This document shows positions 41,833 through 49,814 of a stretch of DNA of 64,000 nt, in pieces. A model generated the notes under the pieces. The model made no database searches. It was not told where the DNA came from and was given only the letters and a program-made list of their open reading frames with translations. The stretch is taken from positions 248,001-312,000 of the forward strand of contig NC_013889.1 in assembly GCF_000025545.1 (NCBI RefSeq). The letters are read 5' to 3'. Positions within the stretch are counted from its first letter, which is position 1. Each line of letters starts with the position of its first letter. Source of the DNA: Thioalkalivibrio sp. K90mix (GTDB taxonomy: Bacteria > Pseudomonadota > Gammaproteobacteria > Ectothiorhodospirales > Ectothiorhodospiraceae). A program made the position numbers and the translations under genes.

Positions 41833-42900
41833 GTGCTGAGTCTCGGAAAGAGCAAGCAGGGACTGCTGGGCGTGGATGTCAGCTCCGCTGCCGTGAAGGT
41901 GCTGGAGCTGGCTCGGCAAGGTAAGGGCTACCGGGTCGAGGCCTTTGCGGTGGAGCCGTTGCCGGATGGTGTGATGGTGGACAAGGTCTGCCAGGACACC
42001 GAGGCCGTGGGGAGCGCGCTCGCCCGCGCGGTGAAACGCTCCGGCACCAAGCTCAAGCACTGTGCGATGGCCGTGCCGTCCTCGGCGGTGATCACCAAGA
42101 CCATCCAGATGTCGGCCACGCTCAGCGACACCGAGCTCGAGGGCCAGGTCTTCGTCGAGGCCGATCAGTACATCCCCTACACCCTGGAAGAGGTCAATCT
42201 CGACTTCCAGGTCCTCGGCAAGAACGAAAAGAATCCCCAGTTGGTCGACGTCCTGGTCGTCGCCTCGCGGCGCGAGAACGTCGATTCGCGCGTGGCGATC
42301 GCCGAATCCGCCAAGCTCACCCCCGAACTGGTGGACGTCGAGGCCTACGCGATCGAGCACGCCTCCGAGCGCCTGGTCGAGCAGATCCCCGATCGCGAGA
42401 ACAAGCCCATCGTTGCGATCGTCGACGTCGGCTCCTCGGTGACAGCGGTGTATGTCGTCAGCCAGACCGAGGGCGTGATCTATACCCGCGAGCAGAATTT
42501 TGGCGGACGCATGCTGACCGAGGAGATCATGCGCCGCTACAGCATGAACTATCAGGAGGCGGGCTCCGCCAAGATGAGTGGCGACCTTCCGGCCGACTAC
42601 GTCAGCAATATCCTCGAACCGTTCAAGCAGACGATGATGGATCAGATCCAGCGTCTGCTGCAGTACTTCTACGTGACCCGTCCGCAGGATTCGATCGACC
42701 ACATCCTGCTGGGTGGCGGCTGTGCCGCGATCGCGGGTGTTGACGAGATGCTCGAGGAGAGCTCCGGGACCCCGGTATCGGTCGCCAACCCATTCCGGGG
42801 CATGGCGCTGTCGCGCCGAGTGAACCAGCAGCGCTTCGCCAATGATGCCCCCGCGCTGCTTACGGCCTGCGGCCTGGCTATGCGGGGGTACGCGTCATGA
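41833..42900 (+). CDS. pilM: type IV pilus inner-membrane assembly protein PilM
   Basis: A 355-residue cytoplasmic actin-like ATPase that binds the PilN N-terminus. It is recognised by LLGVDVSSAAVKVLELAR (phosphate-1 motif), IVAIVDVGSSVTAVYVV (phosphate-2) and HILLGGGCAAIAGVDEML (adenosine region). The start is GTG 41833, preceded by AGGGGG; a TTG seven codons upstream is the alternative. It overlaps pilN by four bases. Confidence 0.95.
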   Translation: MLSLGKSKQGLLGVDVSSAAVKVLELARQGKGYRVEAFAVEPLPDGVMVDKVCQDTEAVGSALARAVKRSGTKLKHCAMAVPSSAVITKTIQMSATLSDTELEGQVFVEADQYIPYTLEEVNLDFQVLGKNEKNPQLVDVLVVASRRENVDSRVAIAESAKLTPELVDVEAYAIEHASERLVEQIPDRENKPIVAIVDVGSSVTAVYVVSQTEGVIYTREQNFGGRMLTEEIMRRYSMNYQEAGSAKMSGDLPADYVSNILEPFKQTMMDQIQRLLQYFYVTRPQDSIDHILLGGGCAAIAGVDEMLEESSGTPVSVANPFRGMALSRRVNQQRFANDAPALLTACGLAMRGYAS

Positions 42901-43460
42901 TCTACATCAATCTCCTCCCGTGGCGCGAGAAGGCCCGTGAACAGCGGCGCAAACAGTTCTTCGGCGCGGTAGGTGGCGCGGTCGTGGTCGGAGTGCTGCT
43001 GGCGTTCGGTGCGCACACCTACATGAATGCCCTGATCGATCACCAGCAGTCGCGTAACCAGATGCTGGAGAGCGAGATCCGCGAGCTGGACCGCAAGATT
43101 GCCCGCATCCGCGATCTGGACGAGCAGCGTCAGGCCCTGATCGCGCGCATGGAAGTGATCCAGACCCTGCAGGCGCGTCGCCCGGAGGCCGTGCACCTGT
43201 TCGATCAGCTGGTCGAGACGTTGCCGGACGGCACCTACCTCAACGAGGTTCGACAGGAAGGCGAGCGTATTCGCCTGACGGGGCGCGCCGAATCCAACAC
43301 CCGGATCTCGACGCTGATGCGCCGCATCGATGGCTCGCCCTGGCTGGCCGATTCCAACCTGCAGATTATCGAGACGCGTGAAGACGGCAGCCTGCAGGTG
43401 CGTGACTTCCGCCTCGACGCCAATCAGACGCGGCCTTCGGATGTCGAGGAGGATTCCTGA
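42897..43460 (+). CDS. pilN: type IV pilus assembly protein PilN
   Basis: A 187-residue bitopic inner-membrane protein. The cytoplasmic N-terminus carries the PilM-binding INLLPWRE motif. A transmembrane helix (about 22-43) and a coiled coil (about 48-85) precede a ferredoxin-like periplasmic domain (LPDGTYLNEVRQEGERIRLTGRAES). It overlaps pilM (ATGA) and pilO (TGATG). Confidence 0.95.
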   Translation: MIYINLLPWREKAREQRRKQFFGAVGGAVVVGVLLAFGAHTYMNALIDHQQSRNQMLESEIRELDRKIARIRDLDEQRQALIARMEVIQTLQARRPEAVHLFDQLVETLPDGTYLNEVRQEGERIRLTGRAESNTRISTLMRRIDGSPWLADSNLQIIETREDGSLQVRDFRLDANQTRPSDVEEDS

Positions 43461-44041
43461 TGAATATCAAGGAACTCAACGAGATCGACTTCAATAACAT
43501 TGGCGAGGCGTCCTGGGCCGTAAAGGTACTGATCCTGGTCGTGATCGTGCTGGTCATCCTGGGTCTGTCCTATTACTTCTTCATCGGCGATCAGCGCACC
43601 GACCTGGAACGCGCCGAGAATCGCGAGCAGCAGTTGCGAGTCGAGTTCGAGGACAAGCAGCAGCGCGCCGCGAATCTCGAGGCCTACGAGGAACAGCTCG
43701 AAGAGATGGAACGCATGTTCGCCTCGTTGCTGGAGCTTTTGCCGAGCAGTGCCGAGATTCCCAGCTTGCTGGTGGATATCTCGCAGACCGGCTTGCAGGC
43801 CGGGCTCGAGATCGAGCTCTTCGAACCGCGTGGCGAGAACCGGCGGGATTTCTACGCCGAGGTGCCGATCCGTCTGCGGGTACGTGGCGACTACGAGGAA
43901 CTGGCGGAGTTCGTCAGCGGCACCTCGGCGCTGCCGCGTGTCGTGACCATGCATGACATGCACATTCGTCGGGGCAATTCCGATGACGACCTTCTGATGG
44001 ACGCCACCGCCCGTACCTACCGCTACCTGGAGGACCACTGA
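43460..44041 (+). CDS. pilO: type IV pilus assembly protein PilO
   Basis: A 193-residue inner-membrane partner of PilN. A short N-terminus (MNIKELNEIDFNNIGEA) precedes one transmembrane helix (about 23-43), a coiled coil (about 50-85) and a periplasmic ferredoxin-like domain with LPSSAEIPSLLVDISQTGLQAGLEI. It overlaps pilN and pilP by one base each. Confidence 0.95.
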   Translation: MNIKELNEIDFNNIGEASWAVKVLILVVIVLVILGLSYYFFIGDQRTDLERAENREQQLRVEFEDKQQRAANLEAYEEQLEEMERMFASLLELLPSSAEIPSLLVDISQTGLQAGLEIELFEPRGENRRDFYAEVPIRLRVRGDYEELAEFVSGTSALPRVVTMHDMHIRRGNSDDDLLMDATARTYRYLEDH

Positions 44042-44583
44042 TGCGGAACCCTGCACAGCGATCCCTGGGAGCGGCCTTTGCGCTTGGCCTGCTGGCTACG
44101 TTCGGATTGTCGGGTTGCGCACCGGACAAGAGCGATCTGGAGCGTTACATCGCGGAGATCAATGAGCGCCCGGGCAGCGGTATAGACCCGATCCCGACGC
44201 TGGAGCCGCACGAGCCCTACCTGTATCCGGGTCACACCCGCTCCCCGTTCGACTCCTCCGTGATTGCGCAACCCGAGCTGGCCGTGGCCCAGGGCGAGCC
44301 CGGCGATGCCGAGGTCGACCCGGATCGCCCGCGCGAATTCCTCGAGAGCTTCCCTCTGGATTCCTTGCGCATGGTGGGATCGCTGGAGCAGGACGAGGTG
44401 CGTTATGCCCTGGTGCGTACCCCCGATCGGGGTATTCAGCGCGTGACGGTTGGCAATTACATGGGCGAAAACCACGGTCGTATCGTCGAGATCACTGCCA
44501 CTCGGGTGAAGCTGGTCGAGGTGGTTCCGGATGCCTTCGGCGGGTACGTGGAACGCGAAAACTCCGTGGCGCTGGCCGACTAG
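44041..44583 (+). CDS. pilP: type IV pilus lipoprotein PilP
   Basis: A 180-residue lipoprotein bridging PilNO and the PilQ secretin. The signal peptide ends in a lipobox (LSGC, lipidated Cys about residue 22). The long disordered N-terminal region precedes the C-terminal HR-like beta domain (PLDSLRMVGSLEQDEVRYALVRTPDRGIQRVTVGNYMG). Confidence 0.93.
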   Translation: MRNPAQRSLGAAFALGLLATFGLSGCAPDKSDLERYIAEINERPGSGIDPIPTLEPHEPYLYPGHTRSPFDSSVIAQPELAVAQGEPGDAEVDPDRPREFLESFPLDSLRMVGSLEQDEVRYALVRTPDRGIQRVTVGNYMGENHGRIVEITATRVKLVEVVPDAFGGYVERENSVALAD

Positions 44584-44602
44584 CGGTTGGGGGAGCAGAA
44601 CA

Positions 44603-46735
44603 ATGATGAAGCGAATGGGCCGCAAGACCGGCAACAACTACAGGGGATTACACATGGGTTCTTCCATGCGCGCGCTGGCGGGCACCGTGATGGCGGCTTT
44701 GCTGTTCATGGTTTCGCAGGGGGTGGCGGCGACCGAACTGGAAGAGATTCGGGCGGCCAGCATTAGCGGTGACCGGGTGCAGGTGAATCTGCGCTTTTCC
44801 GGCACTCCGCCCGAAGATGTCCGGGCCTTCGCCATCGACTCCCCGCCGCGGATCGCACTGGATCTCCCGGATGCCGGCAATGCGCTGCGCAGCCGCGAGA
44901 CGGACCTCAACGTGGGGCCCCTGCTGACCGCTACAGCGGTCGAGTCCGGTGATCGTACGCGCGTGGTGCTGAACCTGACCCAGCCCTCCGAGTATCAGAC
45001 CCGGGTCGAAGGCAACAACCTGATTCTGACCCTCGGCCGCGGGGTCTCCGAGGCCGACAGCGATGTACAGCAGGTGGTCGATCGTGCCGGCGAGCCCTCC
45101 GAACGGGCGACGCGCAGTGCGCGCCCGGTCGAGATTACCGGCATCGATTTTCGTCGCGGTTCCGAGGGCGAAGGCCGGGTCGAGATCGACCTGTCGCGCT
45201 CGGGGGCCGAGGTCAATGTGCGCGAGCAGGCCGGCAAGGTCGAGCTGACGTTCCCGCGCGCTCGTGTGGACGAATCCCTGGAGCGCCGCCTGGACGTGCT
45301 CGATTTCGCCACACCCGTTCGCACCATCGATACTGTGGCCGAGCGCGAGCGTGTGCGCATGGAAGTGGACGCACACGGCGAATACGAGGTCCTGTCCTAT
45401 CAGAGCGACCGGCGCTTTGTGCTGGAGGTGGCGCCCATTACCGAGGCCGAACGCGAGGCCCGGCGGCGTGAGGAAGAACAGTTCGAGGGCGAGCGCCTGT
45501 CGCTGAACTTCCAGGACATCGAGGTGCGCTCGGTCCTGCAGCTGCTGGCCGACTTTACCGATCTCAACATCGTGGTCAGCGATACTGTCGGTGGCAACAT
45601 CACCTTGCGCTTGAACAACGTGCCCTGGGATCAGGCGCTGGACATCATCCTGCGCTCGCGTGGTCTGGACAAGCGCATGGACGGAAACGTGCTCTACGTG
45701 GCCCCGAGCGAAGAGATTGCGGCCCGCGAGCGCCTGGAGATGGAGGCCGCGCGTGACCGCCAGGAGCTGGAGCCGCTGCGCACCGAATTCGTCCAGATCA
45801 ACTTTGCTCAGGCCGAACAGATTGCCTCGCTCATTCGTGGTGACGAGACCGGCCAGTTCCTGTCCGATCGCGGCAGCATCACCATCGACAGCCGCACGAA
45901 CACCCTGCTGGTACAGGACACGCAGAGTCGCATTGAGGACGTGCGCCGTCTGGTGCAGACGCTCGACGTACCGGTGCAGCAGGTGCTGATCGAGACGCGC
46001 ATCGTGATCGCTGAGGATACCTTTAATCGTGAACTAGGGGCCCGCTTCGGTATCTCCGGGACGCGCGGTGATCGTCGCACGCGGGTTGGCGGTGCCGGTT
46101 CCATCGAAGGGGCGGATGCCGCCCGGGATGCGTCCACCGCCGGGGTGGGCGGTATCGCGATCGGCGACCGGCTCAACAGCTCGCTGCCGGCCAGTGGCGA
46201 CGCAGGCCGGGCCGGCATCAGTCTCCTGCGCAGTGGTGTGCTGCTCGATCTCGAGCTGTCGGCCCTGCAGGTCGAGGGACGTGGCGAGATCATCTCCAGC
46301 CCGCGTGTGATTACGGCCAATGGCCAGACTGCCTCGATCAAGCAGGGTGAGGAGATCCCGTTCCAGGAGGCCACCGCCTCCGGTGCGACGTCCACCCAGT
46401 TCATCGAGGCCGTGCTCTCGACCGAGGTTACGCCGCAGATCACGCCGAATGGCAACGTGATCCTCGATATCCGGGTCACCAAGGACGAGCCCAGCCAGCG
46501 TGAGGTGCTGGGCGTGCCCGGGATCAACAAGCGCGAGGTCAACACGCAGGTGTTCGTCGGCAACGGCGAGACCGTGGTGCTGGGTGGGGTGTACGAGATT
46601 GACAGCCGTACCAACCTCGAGAAGGTGCCGTTCTTCGGGGATATCCCGTTCCTTGGCAATCTCTTCCGCAATCGCTCCACCGAGAACACCAAGGCCGAGC
46701 TGCTGATCTTTGTGACGCCGCGCGTGCTCGACTAG
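44603..46735 (+). CDS. pilQ: type IV pilus secretin PilQ
   Basis: A 710-residue outer-membrane secretin through which the pilus exits. The Sec signal peptide is near residues 20-45 (MRALAGTVMAALLFMVSQGVAA); ATG 44603 follows GGGGGAG, and ATGs at 44606, 44654 and 44669 are alternatives. Two AMIN peptidoglycan-binding domains are followed by an STN/secretin N0 domain (LSLNFQDIEVRSVLQLLADFTDLNIVVSD), an N1 domain, and the secretin core (QQVLIETRIVIAED, GEEIPFQEATASGAT, FFGDIPFLGNLFR). It ends the pilMNOPQ operon. Confidence 0.96.
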   Translation: MMKRMGRKTGNNYRGLHMGSSMRALAGTVMAALLFMVSQGVAATELEEIRAASISGDRVQVNLRFSGTPPEDVRAFAIDSPPRIALDLPDAGNALRSRETDLNVGPLLTATAVESGDRTRVVLNLTQPSEYQTRVEGNNLILTLGRGVSEADSDVQQVVDRAGEPSERATRSARPVEITGIDFRRGSEGEGRVEIDLSRSGAEVNVREQAGKVELTFPRARVDESLERRLDVLDFATPVRTIDTVAERERVRMEVDAHGEYEVLSYQSDRRFVLEVAPITEAEREARRREEEQFEGERLSLNFQDIEVRSVLQLLADFTDLNIVVSDTVGGNITLRLNNVPWDQALDIILRSRGLDKRMDGNVLYVAPSEEIAARERLEMEAARDRQELEPLRTEFVQINFAQAEQIASLIRGDETGQFLSDRGSITIDSRTNTLLVQDTQSRIEDVRRLVQTLDVPVQQVLIETRIVIAEDTFNRELGARFGISGTRGDRRTRVGGAGSIEGADAARDASTAGVGGIAIGDRLNSSLPASGDAGRAGISLLRSGVLLDLELSALQVEGRGEIISSPRVITANGQTASIKQGEEIPFQEATASGATSTQFIEAVLSTEVTPQITPNGNVILDIRVTKDEPSQREVLGVPGINKREVNTQVFVGNGETVVLGGVYEIDSRTNLEKVPFFGDIPFLGNLFRNRSTENTKAELLIFVTPRVLD

Positions 46736-46782
46736 GGGCAATCCATTCGGCGGGTGCAAGCATCCGTCGGGGTGGCCAGAAT

Positions 46783-46809
46783 AGCCGGGGTTTGTCCCCG
46801 GCTTTTCTT
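46783..46809 (+). terminator. rho-independent terminator of the pil operon
   Basis: AGCCGGGG (46783-46790) pairs perfectly with CCCCGGCT (46796-46803) around TTTGT, followed by TTTTCTTT. It lies about 45 bases after the pilQ stop and ends just before aroK, so aroK would need read-through or its own promoter. Confidence 0.88.
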
Positions 46810-46838
46810 TGTTCGGCGAGGCCAGTAGCCTTGCCGCC

Positions 46839-47381
46839 ATGCAGAATATTGTCCTGGTGGGGCCCATGGGGGCCGGCAAGAGTACGATCGGGCGCGGGTT
46901 GGCGGGGCTGTTGCGCCGTCCGTTTTTCGACACGGATCAGGAGATCCAGCGGCGTACGGGCGTGGATATCCCCACGATCTTCGAGTTCGAGGGCGAGGCA
47001 GGCTTTCGCAAGCGCGAATCGGCGATGCTGGAATCGTTGCTGGAACGTGACGGTATCGTGATCGCGACGGGTGGCGGGATCGTCGAGCGCCCGGAGAACC
47101 GCGAGCGCTTGCGCGAGCATTTCGTGATCTACCTGCGCGTCCCGGTGGATGAACAGTTCCGGCGCACGCGGCGCAATCGCAAACGCCCCCTGCTGAACGA
47201 GGTGGCAGACCCAAGGGCCAAGCTTCAGGAGCTGTTCGAGCGCCGTGATCCGCTTTATCGGGAGATTGCGAGTATGACGCTGGAGGGGCGGGGACGACGC
47301 GTACGCGATGCCGTTCGCGGGGTCTGTGATGCCCTGAAGGTCCAGCGCCCGGATCTGTGTCAGCCCCGCTCAGAGGGCTGA
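46839..47381 (+). CDS. aroK: shikimate kinase
   Basis: A 180-residue P-loop kinase that phosphorylates shikimate. Walker A is GPMGAGKS (8-15), the substrate-binding acidic pair is in FFDTDQEIQRRTG, the shikimate-binding Arg is in EGEAGFRKRESAML, and ATGGGIVERPENRERL follows. ATG 46839 is chosen for the canonical MQNIVLVGPMGAGKST start; no strong Shine-Dalgarno site precedes it. The terminator at 46783-46809 separates it from pilQ. Its normal partner aroB is at 34.1 kb on the other strand. Confidence 0.95.
   Translation: MQNIVLVGPMGAGKSTIGRGLAGLLRRPFFDTDQEIQRRTGVDIPTIFEFEGEAGFRKRESAMLESLLERDGIVIATGGGIVERPENRERLREHFVIYLRVPVDEQFRRTRRNRKRPLLNEVADPRAKLQELFERRDPLYREIASMTLEGRGRRVRDAVRGVCDALKVQRPDLCQPRSEG
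47360..47381 (+). terminator. weak hairpin at the aroK stop
   Basis: TCAGCCC (47360-47366) pairs with GGGCTGA (47375-47381), spanning the aroK stop codon, followed by ATTTC. It sits between convergent aroK and the SnoaL-like gene, and the short T tract makes efficiency doubtful. Confidence 0.35.
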
Positions 47382-47408
47382 ATTTCTCGCGCCAGGGCCG
47401 CTTGTACG

Positions 47409-47846
47409 TCAGTGCCGGGTGGAGCCGCCCCCATCCGGTACAAACATCCCCTGCTGCGAGGGCGGGGCACGGCGTCCGTGCGAGGCGTGGTGAAACTGGA
47501 GCCGCCAGCCATTACCACTGCGGCGCCAGGTCTGGCTGATCAGGATGGTTCCGGTGGCCGCGACATCACCGGGACGGGTAATCGCCTCCTCAATCACGAC
47601 GCTCAGGCTTTCGGTCGTTTCCTGGCGCCCGACGATGCGCGGCTCGATCCCGATGTTCAGCTCGCGTGCGAATACCAGCAGCCAGCTTTCCATTACTTCG
47701 GAAACCCCGCGATGGGCCCGAGGGCTGCCCGGGTGCACGCAGACGATATCCGGACGTTCTGCCCATAACCGCATCATCCGCTCGATGTCGGCGGCACGGA
47801 AGGCCTCGTAGTAGGCCGTCAGGCATTCGTCGCTTGCCCCGCCCAT
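47409..47846 (-). CDS. SnoaL/DUF4440-like NTF2-fold protein, copy 2
   Basis: A 145-residue protein from ATG 47846, which overlaps the stop of its upstream paralogue (TGATG). The NTF2-like fold is indicated by an N-terminal helix (CLTAYYEAFRAADIERMMRLWAE), the CVHPGSPRAHRGVSEVMESW segment and a C-terminal WRLQFHHAS strand. Such proteins bind small hydrophobic ligands or act as isomerases, and no substrate is predictable. Its paralogue shares the YYEAF/FYEAF, CVHPG/CIHPGG and HHAS elements. Confidence 0.78.
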   Translation of the reverse strand: MGGASDECLTAYYEAFRAADIERMMRLWAERPDIVCVHPGSPRAHRGVSEVMESWLLVFARELNIGIEPRIVGRQETTESLSVVIEEAITRPGDVAATGTILISQTWRRSGNGWRLQFHHASHGRRAPPSQQGMFVPDGGGSTRH

Positions 47847-48256
47847 CAGTGCACCCGTCCCGTATCCCAGGCCGGCGGCGGGTCCGGGTCGGGGCTGGCA
47901 TGGTGCAGGCACATCCGCCAGTTCTCGCCCTCAAGGCAGTAACCATTCGTGGCCAGCATTACGCCGCGGCGTTCGCCGCTGACGTAGAGGTTTTCGCGCA
48001 GGGTGTGGATCACCAGGTTCTGCCCCGGGATGACATTGAGCTCGGTGCGATGGATCACGACGCCACGCATGTTCGGCAGGATGTCATCCCAGCTCTCGAG
48101 GATGACGTCGGTGCCGACCAGGCGCTCGCCGCCAGGGTGAATGCAGACACATCGGGGGCTGTCCAGCCAGATCCGGCGCATGACGTCGGAGTCGCCTGCC
48201 TGAAAAGCCTCGTAGAACGCCGTCTCGGCGGTTTCCGGGGAGGGGAAGGTTGCCAT
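47846..48256 (-). CDS. SnoaL/DUF4440-like NTF2-fold protein, copy 1
   Basis: A 136-residue protein from ATG 48256 (MATFPSPETAETAFYEAFQAGDSDVMRRIWLDSPRC). The fold markers are CIHPGGERLVGTDVILESWDDIL and WRMCLHHASPDPDP. It is a tandem paralogue of the next gene, and both appear to be soluble. The open frame continues further 5' without similarity. A PfkB kinase gene is divergent about 115 bases upstream. Confidence 0.78.
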   Translation of the reverse strand: MATFPSPETAETAFYEAFQAGDSDVMRRIWLDSPRCVCIHPGGERLVGTDVILESWDDILPNMRGVVIHRTELNVIPGQNLVIHTLRENLYVSGERRGVMLATNGYCLEGENWRMCLHHASPDPDPPPAWDTGRVH

Positions 48257-48372
48257 GCCGCCTGCCGTAATCGGGTGAGGCCACATTGTCGCAGGCTGTC
48301 GCCGGGATGTCGCGGATGACGCCGACCGTCGCGGCCCGCACAATACGCCCCGGTCGAATGACGAGAGCAACG

Positions 48373-49251
48373 ATGGCGCGCATCCTGACAACGGGCATCG
48401 TAACCCTGGATCACACCCTGGACGTCGAGCGCTATCCGCGCGAGGACGACGAGATTCGGGCGCTGGCCAGTTCCTCTCAGCCCGGGGGCAATGCCGCGAA
48501 CACGGCCCGTATCCTCGCGCAGTTCGGTCACCGCGCGGCCCTTGCGGCCGTGCTTGCGGAGGACGCATCGGGCGACTGGCTGCGTGATCGTCTCGCCGCG
48601 GGCGGCGTCGAAACTACCGCCTGTGCGCGATATCCGGGCGCGACCCCGACGTCCTGTATCCTGCGTTCGCGCGACTCGGGTAGCCGTACCATCGTGCACC
48701 ACCGTGACCTGCCCGAGCTGAGTGCAGCCGATCTGCGGCGGATCGCGTGGGAGGAGTACGACTGGCTGCATTTCGAGGGACGCCAGCCGGAGACCCTGCG
48801 AACAGTCCTGCCCCGGGTCCGTGAAGCCGTGACGGACCAGCCGATCTCACTGGAACTGGAGAAGCGACGCCCGGGTCTGGAGGCGTGTCTCGAGTGGGCG
48901 GATGTCTTCATGCTGTCCCGGGACTGGGCAGCGGGGATTGCCGCACGCCCTGAAGAGGCCGCGGCCGATCTGGCCCGACGCTACCCCGGGCGCATCGTGA
49001 CCGTGACAGCCGGAGCCGAGGGGGCCTGGCTCGCACAGGATGAACTACAGGTCTATTGCGCGCCGACCCCAGGTCTGAGTGTCGTCGACAGCGTGGGGGC
49101 CGGCGATACCTTCAATGCCGGGCTGATCAACGCGCTGGTCTCGGGCGAGCCCCCCGAGCAGGCGCTCGTGGCGGCCGTGCGCCTGGCGGAGCGCAAGCTC
49201 CAGCAGGCGGGATTCGATGGCCTGGCCGCCGCTGACGTCGCACGCCCTTAG
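48373..49251 (+). CDS. PfkB-family carbohydrate kinase
   Basis: A 292-residue ribokinase-family sugar kinase. The N-terminal signature includes QPGGNAANTARILAQFGH (about 38-55), and the C-terminal signature VVDSVGAGDTFNAGLINAL contains the catalytic Asp (in GAGD). The ketohexokinase/fructokinase group is the closest by appearance, but the substrate is not assignable. ATG 48373 is preferred; earlier in-frame codons are unlike any kinase N-terminus. It converges with the TlpA-like gene, stops overlapping by four bases. Confidence 0.87.
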   Translation: MARILTTGIVTLDHTLDVERYPREDDEIRALASSSQPGGNAANTARILAQFGHRAALAAVLAEDASGDWLRDRLAAGGVETTACARYPGATPTSCILRSRDSGSRTIVHHRDLPELSAADLRRIAWEEYDWLHFEGRQPETLRTVLPRVREAVTDQPISLELEKRRPGLEACLEWADVFMLSRDWAAGIAARPEEAAADLARRYPGRIVTVTAGAEGAWLAQDELQVYCAPTPGLSVVDSVGAGDTFNAGLINALVSGEPPEQALVAAVRLAERKLQQAGFDGLAAADVARP

Positions 49252-49814
49252 AGGTAATCGTCCAGCCAGGCCTGCAGGTCTTCCTCCTCGACCTCGCCGC
49301 GATGCGTGTCGCGGATGATGCCATCGCGGTCGATCAGCACCGTGTAGGGCAGAGCGCCGATCCGGTTTCCGTACTCGCGACCGACTGCCACGGCCTCGTC
49401 CTGACCGATCAGGATCGGGAATTCGATCCCGAAGTCGTCCACGAAGTGCTGGGTCGCGCTGAGTTCATCCACGGCGACCGCGACGATGGTGAAACCGTCG
49501 TCCCGGTGTTCTTCCCAGGTCTCCTGGAACAGCGGCATCTCCTTCTTGCACGGCGGGCACCAGGTCGCCCAGAAGTTCAGCACGATCAGGTCGCCGTCCC
49601 ATTCGCTCAGCTGGCGGTCGTTGCTGTCCAGGTCCGGAAGGGTAAAGTCGATACGGCGGTCACCCTGGGTCTCTTCGGCGGCGGTATCCGCCGCTTCGGC
49701 CCCGTTGGCCTCGGCCGTATCCATTTCGGGTGTGGGTTCCTCGCAGCCCGCCAGTACAAAGGCGCTGGCGGCCACGAGGGCGACCCAGCCAAACCCGTGC
49801 GAGCGATGCTTCAT
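49248..49814 (-). CDS. TlpA/ResA-like thioredoxin lipoprotein
   Basis: A 188-residue membrane-anchored thiol-disulfide protein. Lipobox FVLAGC (lipidated C24), an acidic linker, then a thioredoxin fold with CPPC at 86-89 (NFWATWCPPCKKEM) and the cis-Pro loop ALPYTVLID. Such proteins often reduce apocytochrome c or copper-site cysteines. It overlaps dsbD by four bases, so DsbD is the probable electron donor; that is inference. It is the last gene of a six-gene operon. Confidence 0.88.
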   Translation of the reverse strand: MKHRSHGFGWVALVAASAFVLAGCEEPTPEMDTAEANGAEAADTAAEETQGDRRIDFTLPDLDSNDRQLSEWDGDLIVLNFWATWCPPCKKEMPLFQETWEEHRDDGFTIVAVAVDELSATQHFVDDFGIEFPILIGQDEAVAVGREYGNRIGALPYTVLIDRDGIIRDTHRGEVEEEDLQAWLDDYL

